Positions 7,370 to 15,496 of a DNA stretch of 64,000 nucleotides are shown piece by piece (positions within the stretch are counted from its first letter, which is position 1; each line of letters opens with the position of its first letter). The stretch is from Sulfuriferula thiophila. Its GTDB lineage: Bacteria > Pseudomonadota > Gammaproteobacteria > Burkholderiales > Sulfuriferulaceae. A model generated the notes under the pieces. That model did no database searches. It was not told the origin of the DNA and saw only the letters and a program-made list of their open reading frames with translations. The stretch is from the NCBI RefSeq assembly GCF_003864975.1, contig NZ_BHGL01000007.1, forward strand, positions 496,966 through 560,965. Direction: 5' to 3'. The position numbers were made by a program, and so were the translations under genes.

Positions 7370-8770
7370 TTACTCTGCCGCCAACCCCAGTTCCTGAATT
7401 TTACGGGTCAGGGTATTGCGCCCCAATCCGAGCAAATTAGCCGCTTCGATACGACGCCCGCCGGTGTGCTTAAGGGCAATATTAATCAGGGTTTTTTCAA
7501 AATCATGAGTTAATCCCTCGATAATACCTACCTCACCGCGACTGAGCGCCGCATCTGCGGTATGCGCCAAAGCCTGCAACCAGTCACCGCTGACATGTTC
7601 AGATGGGCTGGCATTCAGAATTTCCGGTGGCAAATCCGACACATCCACGTTATTACCCGGCGCCATCACCGTCAACCAATGGCAGACGTTCTCCAGCTGG
7701 CGGACGTTACCGCTCCAGCTGAACTGGCTTAAATGCCGGATCGCGGCCTCGGACAGCTTCTTGGCATCCACCCCTTGTTCTTGCGCGCTTTTCTGCAAAA
7801 AATGCTTGGCCAGCAGCGCAATGTCTTCGCTGCGCTCACGCAACGCCGGCAAACGCAAACGAATCACGTTAAGACGATGGTACAGATCTTCGCGAAACAG
7901 GCCTTCTTTCACCCGGGTTTCCAGGTCCTGATGCGTAGCGGCAATGACGCGGACATTGACCTTGATCGGCTGATGCCCACCCACACGGTAAAACTGGCCG
8001 TCAGCCAGCACGCGTAATAAGCGTGTCTGCAATTCTGCCGGCATATCGCCGATCTCATCCAGAAAAAGGGTGCCGCCGTCAGCTTGCTCAAAGCGTCCGC
8101 GACGCTGCACTGCCGCGCCGGTAAAAGCCCCGCGCTCATGCCCGAACAACTCGGACTCCAGCAGATCCTTGGGGATCGCCGCGGTATTCAGCGCAATAAA
8201 CGGCTTACTGGCGCGCGGACTATGGCGATGCAATGCTGATGCCACCAGCTCCTTACCGGTACCGGATTCACCTGTAATCAGCACCGTGGTATGCGATTGC
8301 GAAAGCCGGCCTATGGCGCGAAACACTTCCTGCATGGCCGGTGCCTGACCCAGTATCTCCGGCACACCTTCTATCTGCACCGCAGCCGCCGCCTCGTCTA
8401 CTCGCATGCTTTCATCTACGGCACGGCGAATCAGTTCAATGGCATGATCCACATCAAACGGTTTGGGCAGGTATTCAAATGCGCCCCCCTGAAATGCTGC
8501 TACCGCGGATTCCAGATCGGAATAGGCGGTCATGATAATCACCGGCAGCTTGGGGAAACGCGATTTCAACTGCTGCAGCAGATCCAGACCTGAGCCGCCT
8601 GGCATGTGGATATCACTCACCACCACCTGCGGCTTACTGTGCTCTAGCGCCGCCTCAACTTCAGGGACGGAAGTAAAGCTGACGAAGTCTATGCCTTCGC
8701 GCTGCAGCGCCTTTTCAAACACCCAACGGATGGAGCGATCGTCGTCAATAATCCAAACTGGTTTTGTCAT
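7370..8770 (-). CDS. ntrC: Nitrogen regulation response regulator NtrC (sigma-54 activator)
   Basis: A 466-residue enhancer-binding protein. The receiver domain has VVSDIHMPGGSGL with phospho-acceptor Asp53. The AAA+ domain has Walker A GESGTGKE, the sigma-54 contact loop GAFTGA, Walker B GGTLFLDEIGDM and the sensor Arg region. A Fis-type DNA-binding domain closes the protein (IEAANLLGLGRNTLTRKI). Phosphorylated by NtrB under nitrogen limitation, it binds GCACC-N5-GGTGC enhancers and opens sigma-54 promoters; three such sites lie upstream of glnA in this window. The gene is 13 nt after ntrB, so they are co-transcribed. Confidence 0.97.
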   Translation of the reverse strand: MTKPVWIIDDDRSIRWVFEKALQREGIDFVSFTSVPEVEAALEHSKPQVVVSDIHMPGGSGLDLLQQLKSRFPKLPVIIMTAYSDLESAVAAFQGGAFEYLPKPFDVDHAIELIRRAVDESMRVDEAAAAVQIEGVPEILGQAPAMQEVFRAIGRLSQSHTTVLITGESGTGKELVASALHRHSPRASKPFIALNTAAIPKDLLESELFGHERGAFTGAAVQRRGRFEQADGGTLFLDEIGDMPAELQTRLLRVLADGQFYRVGGHQPIKVNVRVIAATHQDLETRVKEGLFREDLYHRLNVIRLRLPALRERSEDIALLAKHFLQKSAQEQGVDAKKLSEAAIRHLSQFSWSGNVRQLENVCHWLTVMAPGNNVDVSDLPPEILNASPSEHVSGDWLQALAHTADAALSRGEVGIIEGLTHDFEKTLINIALKHTGGRRIEAANLLGLGRNTLTRKIQELGLAAE

Positions 8771-8783
8771 GATAATTCCATCA

Positions 8784-9839
8784 TCAATATGCGGGGGGCT
8801 GCCCTAACGGCAGCAATAAAGTAAAACAGGTGCGTCCGGGCTGACTTTCCACTTCAATAGTGCCATGGTGCTGATGCACAAAAGTCTGCGCCAATGTTAA
8901 TCCCAGGCCGCTGCCACCTTCGCGCGCCGAGACCAGGGGGAAAAAAATTCGATCACGTACCGATTCAGGGATACCTGGACCATTATCAATAATCTGTATT
9001 TGTGCCGCCAGCGGATAACGCTTCATCGCCAGCGTCACTTGTCGCGCAATGCGCGTTCGCAGATAGATTTCGCCTTTGCCTTGCAATGCCTGCACCGCAT
9101 TACGCACGATATTCAATACCACCTGTATCAGCTGCTCGCGATCCCCCACAATATCAGGGATGCTGGTGTCGTAATCACGCCGAATTACCAAACCTTTCGG
9201 GGTTTCGGCCAAGGTTACGCTACGCACCCGCTCCAGCACTTCATGAATATTAAGGGCATTGATCTGCGGCAAACGATGCGGTGTCAGCAGTCTATCCATT
9301 AGTGACTGCAGGCGGTCAGATTCCTGAATAATGACTTGCGTGTACTCGCGCGTCTCCGTTGACAGCTCGTGCTCCAGCAATTGCGCCGCTCCACGTATGC
9401 CACCCAGCGGATTTTTGATCTCATGTGCCAAGTTTCGCACCAACTCGCGATTAGCCTGTTGCTGCAGTAACATATGCTCGTCCCGAGCAATTTTCAACTG
9501 CTGATCCATCGCGTGAAATTCGAGCATGAACGCAGCCGCGGGGCTTTCGACCGGGGTAAACGTTGCGCTCACCTGCAACGAGATGTCACCGACTTGCAGA
9601 TGCAATTCATGTTCAGTGAAGCTGGCATTATGCGCAATCGCATAATCCAGTGCGGCATTCAGCTGAGCAGGCTGCCGAAAAATATCATTTAATGGCATGC
9701 CTTTTACTTGCACCACACTCAAGCCCAGCAAATTCTCTGCAGCCGGATTGATATAGCGCACACAACGATGTTCATCCAGAGCCAAAACCGCTGTCGCCAA
9801 CCACTCCAAACCTACAAAATAAGGATTCATGTATTCCAT
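8784..9839 (-). CDS. ntrB: Nitrogen regulation sensor kinase NtrB
   Basis: A soluble histidine kinase/phosphatase of about 351 residues with an N-terminal PAS domain (about residues 5-110), an H-box VRNLAHEIKNPLGGIRGAAQ, an N-box NIVRNAVQALQG, a G1 box DNGPGIP and a G2 box GGSGLGLTLAQ, in that order. It phosphorylates NtrC, and PII (GlnB) switches it to a phosphatase when nitrogen is plentiful. An upstream TTG at 9884 is in frame, but the ATG at 9839 (MEYMNPYFVGLEWL) matches family length better; ATG at 9830 is a further alternative, and none has a strong ribosome site. Confidence 0.95.
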   Translation of the reverse strand: MEYMNPYFVGLEWLATAVLALDEHRCVRYINPAAENLLGLSVVQVKGMPLNDIFRQPAQLNAALDYAIAHNASFTEHELHLQVGDISLQVSATFTPVESPAAAFMLEFHAMDQQLKIARDEHMLLQQQANRELVRNLAHEIKNPLGGIRGAAQLLEHELSTETREYTQVIIQESDRLQSLMDRLLTPHRLPQINALNIHEVLERVRSVTLAETPKGLVIRRDYDTSIPDIVGDREQLIQVVLNIVRNAVQALQGKGEIYLRTRIARQVTLAMKRYPLAAQIQIIDNGPGIPESVRDRIFFPLVSAREGGSGLGLTLAQTFVHQHHGTIEVESQPGRTCFTLLLPLGQPPAY

Positions 9840-9945
9840 GCCATTGTACTGCGAGGGATAAAATGAAACGGCGCACCAAAACAAGGCGCCGCTATCGCTA
9901 AATAGTTAATTCAATTCTTATTAAGCAATTTGTAAGCCAGGAATG

Positions 9946-10422
9946 TTATTTGACGCTGCTCAGCTCTCTCCTGAGCGCATTAATATTGTCACGATGCAAT
10001 TTAATGTTGTTATCCAGCTTATCTGTGCGGGTGATATAAGCAGGGCTGCTGATTTTTTCGCCGGGTCGCAACACTTCACCGTCTCTTTTGGCTGCGACGG
10101 CATCTGCCAGGGCCTGCTCTTCATTACGCAATTCGTCTTCCAGCACATTACGGCGCACGTTATCGCGCTTACGCTGGACATCCGTGTCTACCCGCGGGAA
10201 ACTAATCGGCGTAGGATTTGCTGTTTCTCTTTTACGCGGCGTATTAGCCCCATTTACCGTATGCATCACTGGCGTGGCCGCCGGCTCCAGATCCAAACGC
10301 TTAGCCCCCTTTACCGGACGATCGGTATAGGTAACCTGACCTGAAGCATCAATATGTTTATAAATATCAGCTTGCGCAGGCAACGCTACACACAAACCCA
10401 ATATCAAAATTGAAAATTTCAT
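9946..10422 (-). CDS. DUF4124-domain periplasmic protein
   Basis: A 158-residue exported protein. A signal peptide (MKFSILILGLCVALPAQA) is followed directly by a DUF4124 domain, IYKHIDASGQVTYTDRPVKGAK, a short beta-rich module common in Proteobacteria and named for its (W/I)YK-D--G-v-ysd-P pattern. The rest (about residues 60-158) is polar and helical, probably coiled coil. It sits between glnA and ntrB, a placement seen repeatedly in Betaproteobacteria, but no nitrogen-related function is established. A terminator separates it from glnA, so it may depend on read-through or its own promoter. Confidence 0.85.
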   Translation of the reverse strand: MKFSILILGLCVALPAQADIYKHIDASGQVTYTDRPVKGAKRLDLEPAATPVMHTVNGANTPRKRETANPTPISFPRVDTDVQRKRDNVRRNVLEDELRNEEQALADAVAAKRDGEVLRPGEKISSPAYITRTDKLDNNIKLHRDNINALRRELSSVK

Positions 10423-10486
10423 TTGCGAACCAGATCAAAACGATGGTTTGAGTTTAGGGCAAGCCCAACAGGGATGCAACCCCAAT

Positions 10487-10517
10487 AAAAAAAGGGGCGG
10501 AAATCCGCCCCTTTTTT
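10487..10517. terminator. Rho-independent terminator after glnA
   Basis: A-run, then GGGGCGGA, AA, TCCGCCCC and a run of six T, 14 nt beyond the glnA stop. The A/T tracts on both sides make it work in either orientation. It should reduce read-through from glnA into the DUF4124-ntrBC genes. Confidence 0.9.
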
Positions 10518-10530
10518 ACTGCAATTAAAA

Positions 10531-11940
10531 TTACAGTGAGTAGTACATTTCAAACTCGATAGGATGAGTCGTCATGCGGAACTTGGTCACTTCTTCCATC
10601 TTCAATTCGATATAGGCATCGATCATTTCGTTGGAGAACACACCACCGCGGGTCAGGAACTCGCGATCCGCATCCAAAGCTTCCAATGCCATTTCCAGAG
10701 AGTGGCAAACTTTAGGAATCTTCGCTTCTTCTTCTGGTGGCAAATCATACAGGTTTTTATCTGCAGCATCGCCAGGATGAATCTTGTTCTGAATACCATC
10801 CAGACCAGCCATCATCAACGCGGTGAACGCGAGGTATGGGTTGGCAGAAGGATCAGGGAAACGCACTTCAATACGACGGCCTTTTTCGCTGGCGACGTGT
10901 GGAATACGAATCGAAGCAGAACGGTTTTTAGCTGAGTAAGCCAGCATCACTGGCGCCTCATAGCCTGGCACCAGACGCTTGTAGGAGTTGGTACCCGGGT
11001 TGGTAATCGCGTTCAATGCCTTAGCGTGCTTGATGATACCGCCGATGTAGTACAAAGCAGTTTCTGACAAACCAGCATAGCCATTTCCGGCAAACAGGTT
11101 TTTGCCATCTTTCCAGATGGACTGGTGTACGTGCATACCGGAACCGTTGTCACCAACGATAGGCTTAGGCATGAACGTTGCTGTCTTACCATAGGCATGA
11201 GCAACGTTATGAACCACGTATTTCAGTGTTTGGGTTTGATCAGCACGCTTAACCAAGGTATTGAATACAGTACCAATTTCGCATTGACCAGCAGTTGCCA
11301 CCTCATGGTGGTGCACTTCAACAGGCACGCCCATATCTTCCAGTGCCAGACACATTGCTGAGCGGATATCATGCAGGCTGTCGACAGGAGGAACCGGGAA
11401 GTAACCACCTTTAATGCCTGGGCGGTGGCCCATATTGCCGCCTTCATACACTGCGTCTGAACTCCATGCAGCCTCTTCAGAATTGATCTTGACTGAAGTA
11501 CCTGACATGTCAGTTTTCCAGCTCACAGAATCAAAAATAAAGAACTCTGGCTCAGGACCGAAGTAAGCAGTATCACCGATACCGGTAGATTTCAAATAAG
11601 CCTCGCCACGTTTAGCGATAGAGCGTGGATCACGGTCATAACCCTTCATGTCCGAAGGCTCAATTACGTCACAGGTCAGAATCAGGGTGGACTCATCCAT
11701 GAATGGATCCATACGGGCGCTATCAGCATCCGGCATCAGGATCATGTCCGACGCTTGAATGCCTTTCCAGCCAGCGATGGAAGAACCGTCAAACGCATGA
11801 CCATCGGTGAATTTGTCATTGGTAAACTGCTTAACAGGCACGGTCACGTGCTGTTCTTTACCACGGGTATCAGTAAAACGAAAATCAACGAATTTGACAT
11901 CGTTGTCTTTAACCATTTGCATTACGTCGGCGACCGCCAT
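10531..11940 (-). CDS. glnA: Glutamine synthetase type I
   Basis: Dodecameric cytosolic enzyme making glutamine from glutamate, ammonia and ATP. The 469-residue protein starts [24 protein letters not shown]; the ATG at 11940 has GAGGAG seven nt upstream, so the longer in-frame extension is rejected. Visible motifs are the Asp50-loop region [33 protein letters not shown] (metal ligands), [12 protein letters not shown], and the adenylylation loop near the C-terminus ([17 protein letters not shown], Tyr in NLYDLP), marking the GSI-beta class controlled by GlnE. Transcription is predicted from a sigma-54 promoter with NtrC enhancers. Confidence 0.98.
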   Translation of the reverse strand: MAVADVMQMVKDNDVKFVDFRFTDTRGKEQHVTVPVKQFTNDKFTDGHAFDGSSIAGWKGIQASDMILMPDADSARMDPFMDESTLILTCDVIEPSDMKGYDRDPRSIAKRGEAYLKSTGIGDTAYFGPEPEFFIFDSVSWKTDMSGTSVKINSEEAAWSSDAVYEGGNMGHRPGIKGGYFPVPPVDSLHDIRSAMCLALEDMGVPVEVHHHEVATAGQCEIGTVFNTLVKRADQTQTLKYVVHNVAHAYGKTATFMPKPIVGDNGSGMHVHQSIWKDGKNLFAGNGYAGLSETALYYIGGIIKHAKALNAITNPGTNSYKRLVPGYEAPVMLAYSAKNRSASIRIPHVASEKGRRIEVRFPDPSANPYLAFTALMMAGLDGIQNKIHPGDAADKNLYDLPPEEEAKIPKVCHSLEMALEALDADREFLTRGGVFSNEMIDAYIELKMEEVTKFRMTTHPIEFEMYYSL

Positions 11941-12004
11941 TGAGTTCTCCTCGCTAAAAAGTAACATCCAGAATTAAATCAAAAATAAGGTTATCCGCCT
12001 AACC

Positions 12005-12022
12005 AAGCATGATATATGCCAA
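12005..12022 (-). promoter_or_regulatory. Sigma-54 (-24/-12) promoter of glnA
   Basis: On the minus strand the sequence TTGGCATATATCATGCTT matches the sigma-54 consensus: GG at -24 (12020-12019), GC at -12 (12008-12007) and exactly ten bases between them, within TGGCAT...TGCTT. Transcription would start near 11995 and leave a leader of about 55 nt before the glnA ATG. Confidence 0.82.
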
Positions 12023-12101
12023 GACGAAGCTCAATCCGAGCAACCACACATTTTGAGATTATGCTTGCATAGGCCGGCCTGTGTAAAGAGCATAAGCCAA
12101 C

Positions 12102-12116
12102 AAACCTATTTGGTGC
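12102..12116. promoter_or_regulatory. NtrC site 3 (half-degenerate), glnA enhancer
   Basis: AAACC-TATTT-GGTGC: the right half matches the NtrC consensus GCACC-N5-GGTGC fully and the left half in three of five positions (ACC). Its centre (12109) is 29 nt from the next site, and about 114 nt upstream of the predicted glnA start. Confidence 0.6.
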
Positions 12117-12130
12117 AGAAGTTCGCGTTA

Positions 12131-12145
12131 GCACCAAATTGGTGC
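12131..12145. promoter_or_regulatory. NtrC site 2 (perfect), glnA enhancer
   Basis: GCACCAAATTGGTGC is an exact GCACC-N5-GGTGC NtrC site, centred at 12138, about 143 nt upstream of the predicted start and 30 nt (three helical turns) from site 1. Confidence 0.85.
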
Positions 12146-12160
12146 CTCTACTTTAATACC

Positions 12161-12175
12161 GCACCAAACAGGTGC
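12161..12175. promoter_or_regulatory. NtrC site 1 (perfect), glnA enhancer
   Basis: GCACCAAACAGGTGC is a second exact GCACC-N5-GGTGC site, centred at 12168. It lies on the same helical face as the two other sites. It is also 82-96 nt upstream of the rhodanese gene, so NtrC could affect that gene as well. Confidence 0.85.
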
Positions 12176-12256
12176 AAAAATGTAACTTGCATTACCAAAA
12201 TCAGAAACAGCATCTATACTACAAAGACATTACACAAGTAATTACGGGGTGACAAA

Positions 12257-12709
12257 ATGCCTACGCTGAACAACATTCTCCATACCGCTCAACAACGCGC
12301 TCAGGATGCCAACTTACCTTATGTTGGCGCACTCACCCCGACCGAAGCATATTATCTCAGTCAGCATGCGCCCGGAGCCATACTGGTAGATGTACGCAGC
12401 CAGGCCGAGCGTGACCTGGTCGGCACCATTGAACCAGCCACCATAGTGGAATGGCAAACTTACCCAGGCTGGCAAGCCAATCCTTATTTTGTAGCGCAAC
12501 TTAAAGCGTCTGTCGATCCCGAAGCCTTGGTCATGTTTATCTGCCGCAGCGGCAATCGCTCACATCAGGCCGCCATCAGCGCCCAGGCGGCTGGCTATAG
12601 TGAATCTTACAATATACTCGAAGGTTTCGAAGGCGACAAAAACAACTTCGGGCAACGCGGGCTGGTAAACGGATGGAAGTTTGCGGGCTTGCCCTGGCAT
12701 CAGAAATAA
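12257..12709 (+). CDS. Rhodanese-domain sulfurtransferase-like protein
   Basis: A 150-residue single-domain rhodanese. The substrate-binding first half contains AILVDVRSQAERDLVGTI, and the active-site loop is FICRSGNRSHQAA with Cys as the persulfide carrier and the six-residue CRSGNR loop typical of true rhodaneses. The ATG at 12257 has GGGGTGA six nt upstream. It is divergent from glnA, a conserved arrangement in Betaproteobacteria; the physiological sulfur donor and acceptor are unknown. A -10-like TATACT at 12215-12220 could serve it. Confidence 0.9.
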   Translation: MPTLNNILHTAQQRAQDANLPYVGALTPTEAYYLSQHAPGAILVDVRSQAERDLVGTIEPATIVEWQTYPGWQANPYFVAQLKASVDPEALVMFICRSGNRSHQAAISAQAAGYSESYNILEGFEGDKNNFGQRGLVNGWKFAGLPWHQK

Positions 12710-12765
12710 AGGCAACGCCCATTTTTTGCAGTAGAATTCATTTTTTGCCTGAATCATGACTGCCC

Positions 12766-13581
12766 GTGACTGACCGCTACGCCGTTATCGGCAACCCGAT
12801 TGCCCACTCCAAATCGCCACTTATTCATGCCGCATTTGCCAGCCAAACTGCACAGGATTTAAGTTATGAGCGCCTGCTGGCACCATTAACCGGTTTCGCC
12901 GAAACCTTGAAACAATTTCAGGCTACCGGCGGGCGTGGTGTCAACATCACCGTCCCCTTCAAAGAAGAGGCATGGCAGTTTGCCGACGAACTCACTCCAC
13001 GCGCACGCCTAGCCCAGGCCGCTAACACTTTAGTGCTAAACGACACCCGCATTCTTGCCGACAATACCGATGGTGCCGGCTTAGTCACCGATATTCAGCA
13101 CAACCTGGGCTATGCACTGGCGCGTCGCCGTGTCCTGGTAATGGGTGCCGGAGGTGCCGCACGCGGCGTCATCGCCCCACTACTTGCCGAACACCCCGCA
13201 TTTCTGGTGATCGCCAATCGCACAGTGGGCCGCGCAATCACGCTGCAGCGTCAATTTTCGCCTTACGGCATAGTTGAAGCCTGCGATTACGCAGCATTAC
13301 ACGGCGTGCAATTCGATTGCATTATCAACGCCACATCCGCCAGCCTTTCCGGCGAACTAGCCCCCTTACCCAGCGACGTATTCGCGCCGGGCAGCCTGGC
13401 CTACGACATGATGTACGGCGCAGAGCCCACCCCGTTCCTGCGTTACGCCCAGGAACACGGCGCAGGACATTGCGCAGACGGCCTCGGTATGCTGGTCGAA
13501 CAAGCCGCAGTAGCATTTCACCTGTGGCGCGGCATACGCCCCGACACTCTCTCTGTTATCAACCAATTACGCTCAATATGA
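12766..13581 (+). CDS. aroE: Shikimate dehydrogenase
   Basis: NADP-dependent enzyme of the aromatic amino-acid pathway reducing 3-dehydroshikimate to shikimate; 271 residues. The start is GTG (12766): RYAVIGNPIAHSKSPLIH at the N-terminus is the shikimate-binding signature, GVNITVPFKEEAW holds the catalytic Lys, NTDGAGLV the conserved Asp, and VLVMGAGGAARGV is the NADP-binding glycine loop. A nearby ATG at 12756 is in another frame and stops at once. The stop overlaps the mtgA start (ATGA), so the two genes are translationally coupled. Confidence 0.96.
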   Translation: MTDRYAVIGNPIAHSKSPLIHAAFASQTAQDLSYERLLAPLTGFAETLKQFQATGGRGVNITVPFKEEAWQFADELTPRARLAQAANTLVLNDTRILADNTDGAGLVTDIQHNLGYALARRRVLVMGAGGAARGVIAPLLAEHPAFLVIANRTVGRAITLQRQFSPYGIVEACDYAALHGVQFDCIINATSASLSGELAPLPSDVFAPGSLAYDMMYGAEPTPFLRYAQEHGAGHCADGLGMLVEQAAVAFHLWRGIRPDTLSVINQLRSI

Positions 13582-14270
13582 TTTTAAAATGGATCAAACG
13601 CGGGGTACTGACCCTGCTGGCCGTCATCGTACTTTATCAAGGCTGGCTATTTGCCCACGTCTGGTGGTGGGTCGATCACAACCCCGCGAATAGCGCGTTC
13701 ATGGACGAACGCCTGGACATCCTGCAACAAAAGAATCCGGACGCGCAGCTACGTTTCAAGTGGGTGCCATACAACCAGATTTCCGGCAACCTCAAGCGCG
13801 CCCTGGTAGCGGCTGAAGACGCCAAATTCTTAAGCCATGACGGCTTCGACTGGGAAGGTATCCAGAATGCTGCCGAGAAAAACCTGAAAAAAGGCAAAAT
13901 CGTCGCAGGCGGCTCAACCATCAGCCAGCAACTGGCCAAAAATCTGTTTCTGTCCGGACAGCGCACCCCGTGGCGCAAAATTGAAGAAGCCATCATCACC
14001 GTCATGCTGGAAAAAATGATGAGCAAACGCCGCATTCTGGAAATCTATATGAATGTCATCGAGTGGGGCAACGGCGTATTCGGCGCGCAAGCAGCATCGT
14101 ATTACTATTACCGCACCTCGCCCGCCAATCTGTCCGCCGGACAGGCCGCCAAGCTCGCCGCCATGGTGCCCAACCCGCGCTACTATGATAGCCACCGTAA
14201 CGCCCGCGGATTAATGCATCGCACGGCCACCATCCAGGCCCGCATGTACCAGGTTGCCGTGCCCAGATGA
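13578..14270 (+). CDS. mtgA: Monofunctional biosynthetic peptidoglycan transglycosylase
   Basis: A 230-residue inner-membrane GT51 enzyme that polymerises lipid II into glycan strands on the periplasmic face. One N-terminal membrane anchor (about residues 9-30) is followed by the GT51 motifs: VAAEDAKFLSHDGFDW with catalytic Glu, GGSTISQQLAKNLFL, KIEEAIITVMLEKMMSKRRILEIYMNVIEWG and NPRYYD. The open frame begins earlier inside aroE; the ATG at 13578 that overlaps the aroE stop is the right start for a MtgA of normal length. Confidence 0.96.
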   Translation: MILKWIKRGVLTLLAVIVLYQGWLFAHVWWWVDHNPANSAFMDERLDILQQKNPDAQLRFKWVPYNQISGNLKRALVAAEDAKFLSHDGFDWEGIQNAAEKNLKKGKIVAGGSTISQQLAKNLFLSGQRTPWRKIEEAIITVMLEKMMSKRRILEIYMNVIEWGNGVFGAQAASYYYYRTSPANLSAGQAAKLAAMVPNPRYYDSHRNARGLMHRTATIQARMYQVAVPR

Positions 14271-14318
14271 AAAATCCTTGACCGAATTCCATTTTTAGAG
14301 TCTAATAGCGGGCTTCGT

Positions 14319-14394
14319 GGCTGGATAGCTCAGTTGGTAGAGCAGCGGATTGAAAATCCGCGTGTCGCAGGTTCGATTCCCGCTCCAGCCACCA
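14319..14394 (+). tRNA. tRNA-Phe (GAA)
   Basis: A full 76-nt cloverleaf with an encoded CCA end: acceptor GGCTGGA pairs with TCCAGCC, D-arm with AGCTCAGTTGGTAGAGC, anticodon stem-loop CGGATTGAAAATCCG with anticodon GAA, and T-arm GGTTCGATTCC. Close in sequence to proteobacterial tRNA-Phe. Confidence 0.97.
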
Positions 14395-14401
14395 AATAAA
14401 C

Positions 14402-14428
14402 AAGGCTTCCAATATGGAAGCCTTTTTT
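14402..14428. terminator. Rho-independent terminator after tRNA-Phe
   Basis: AAGGCTTCC-AATAT-GGAAGCCTT followed by more T, starting 8 nt after the tRNA. It lies between tRNA-Phe and the converging dgkA gene and, with A/T on both sides, can serve both. Confidence 0.9.
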
Positions 14429-14456
14429 ATTGCCTGAATCAGCCCATTACAAGCTC

Positions 14457-14831
14457 TTATTTGCCAAACAGTATCAACCCCCACACCACACACACATTCA
14501 GCAATGCCACCAGCACGGCAGCACTGCCCATGTCCTTGGCGCGTTTGATCAGATGATGATGCTCGAAGGAAATACGATCAACGGCCGCCTCTACTGCGGA
14601 GTTTAGCAATTCCACAATCAGCACCAGCAATACCGAACCAATCATCAGCGCACGACCGAGCGCACCAGGCTCCAGAAAAATCGCCAGCGGAATCAAAATC
14701 ACAGCCAGCAACATCTCCTGACGAAATGCATCTTCATGGCGCAGCGCGGCTTTCATGCCATCTATGGAATAAAAAAATGCGTTGAGCACGCGCTTGGGAC
14801 CGGTTTTACCTTTGAATGGAGACTCTTGCAC
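14457..14831 (-). CDS. dgkA: Diacylglycerol kinase
   Basis: A small trimeric inner-membrane kinase (124 residues) recycling diacylglycerol, mainly from membrane-derived oligosaccharide or lipid-A modification, to phosphatidate. It has a short amphipathic N-terminus with the family pattern SxxGxxxAxxxExAFRQE (here DGMKAALRHEDAFRQEM), three transmembrane helices, and the active-site stretch LIVELLNSAVEAAVDRIS with catalytic Glu residues. The start is GTG at 14831. It is convergent with the tRNA-Phe unit. Confidence 0.95.
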   Translation of the reverse strand: MQESPFKGKTGPKRVLNAFFYSIDGMKAALRHEDAFRQEMLLAVILIPLAIFLEPGALGRALMIGSVLLVLIVELLNSAVEAAVDRISFEHHHLIKRAKDMGSAAVLVALLNVCVVWGLILFGK

Positions 14832-14952
14832 GGCGAACTACCCTCAAAAACCTTGAGCATAGCTGAGGCATACCCAACTTGAACAGCAATACCGCATTAA
14901 GTTTTTGCGACAAATTGATGACAGCAAAGGAAAATCGAGAGGGGAAAAAGAA

Positions 14953-15029
14953 TGGTGGTGATGGGCGGAATCGAACCGCCGACCTATGGGTTATGAATCC
15001 ATCGCTCTAACCGTCTGAGCTACATCACC
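14953..15029 (-). tRNA. tRNA-Met (CAU), elongator type
   Basis: A 77-nt cloverleaf on the minus strand with encoded CCA: acceptor GGTGATG/CATCACC, D-arm AGCTCAGACGGTTAGAGC, anticodon loop ATTCATAAC with anticodon CAU, and T-arm GGTTCGATTCC. The paired first base of the acceptor excludes the initiator type. Elongator Met fits best; a lysidine-modified tRNA-Ile2 with CAU is not fully excluded by sequence alone. Confidence 0.93.
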
Positions 15030-15193
15030 AACTTGAAACGAAGCCCAGCATTATCCTAGTTTAATACACGACCTGTCAAGACAACAATTCCCGTATCAAT
15101 AACAATATTATACTGGCACCTTGCGCTGACCGATTTTTTGCTGGATAATGACGTCCTTTCTGCGTACACGCCGCAGCACCTTAGGAAAAAATC

Positions 15194-15397
15194 ATGAAAA
15201 CTGATATTCACCCAAAATACGAAGACATCAACGTTACTTGCAGCTGTGGCAATAAATTTGTCACCCGCTCAACCATGATCAAAGATCTTCACGTTGAAGT
15301 TTGCTCAGAATGCCACCCATTCTATACCGGCAAGCAGAAGATTGTTGACACCGCTGGTCGCGTTGAGAAATTCCGTCAAAAATACGGCATGAAATAA
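15194..15397 (+). CDS. rpmE: 50S ribosomal protein L31 (zinc-binding form)
   Basis: A 67-residue ribosomal protein of the large subunit bridging to the 30S head. It is the C+ form: CSCGNKF and [13 protein letters not shown] supply the zinc ligands, so it may also act as a zinc store. The start [12 protein letters not shown] is typical. A Rho-independent terminator follows 24 nt after the stop, so it is a single-gene unit. Confidence 0.97.
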   Translation: MKTDIHPKYEDINVTCSCGNKFVTRSTMIKDLHVEVCSECHPFYTGKQKIVDTAGRVEKFRQKYGMK

Positions 15398-15420
15398 TAT
15401 TTCATCCGATTTGAGATAGC

Positions 15421-15447
15421 AAAAAGGCAGCCGAGGCTGCCTTTTTT
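15421..15447 (+). terminator. Rho-independent terminator of rpmE
   Basis: GGCAGCC-GA-GGCTGCC flanked by five A and six T, a compact high-stability stem with a U-tract, 24 nt after the rpmE stop. Confidence 0.93.
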
Positions 15448-15496
15448 GTTTTTTGGAGTAAAATCAACTGTCACGTTTATAACTACTAGGCGCTTC

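Noticed and set aside
12061..12078. Alternative sigma-54 promoter AGGCCGGCCTATGC on the minus strand
   Set aside because: Spacing between GG and GC is nine bases instead of ten; the element at 12005-12022 has the correct spacing and better consensus.
12102..12175. CRISPR-like array suggested by three ~30-bp-spaced repeats upstream of glnA
   Set aside because: The repeated element is a 15-bp dyad of the NtrC type, not a 25-37-bp direct repeat; no cas genes are present.
11941..12256. Glutamine riboswitch in the glnA leader
   Set aside because: glnA riboswitches are known from cyanobacteria and marine metagenomes; no matching stem-loop set is seen, and the leader is only about 55 nt.
14906..14917. 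TGCGACAAATTG near tRNA-Met/dgkA as a third RegA-type site
   Set aside because: Only one arm is intact; the other reads TGATGACA and breaks the dyad, so it is treated as a chance half-site.
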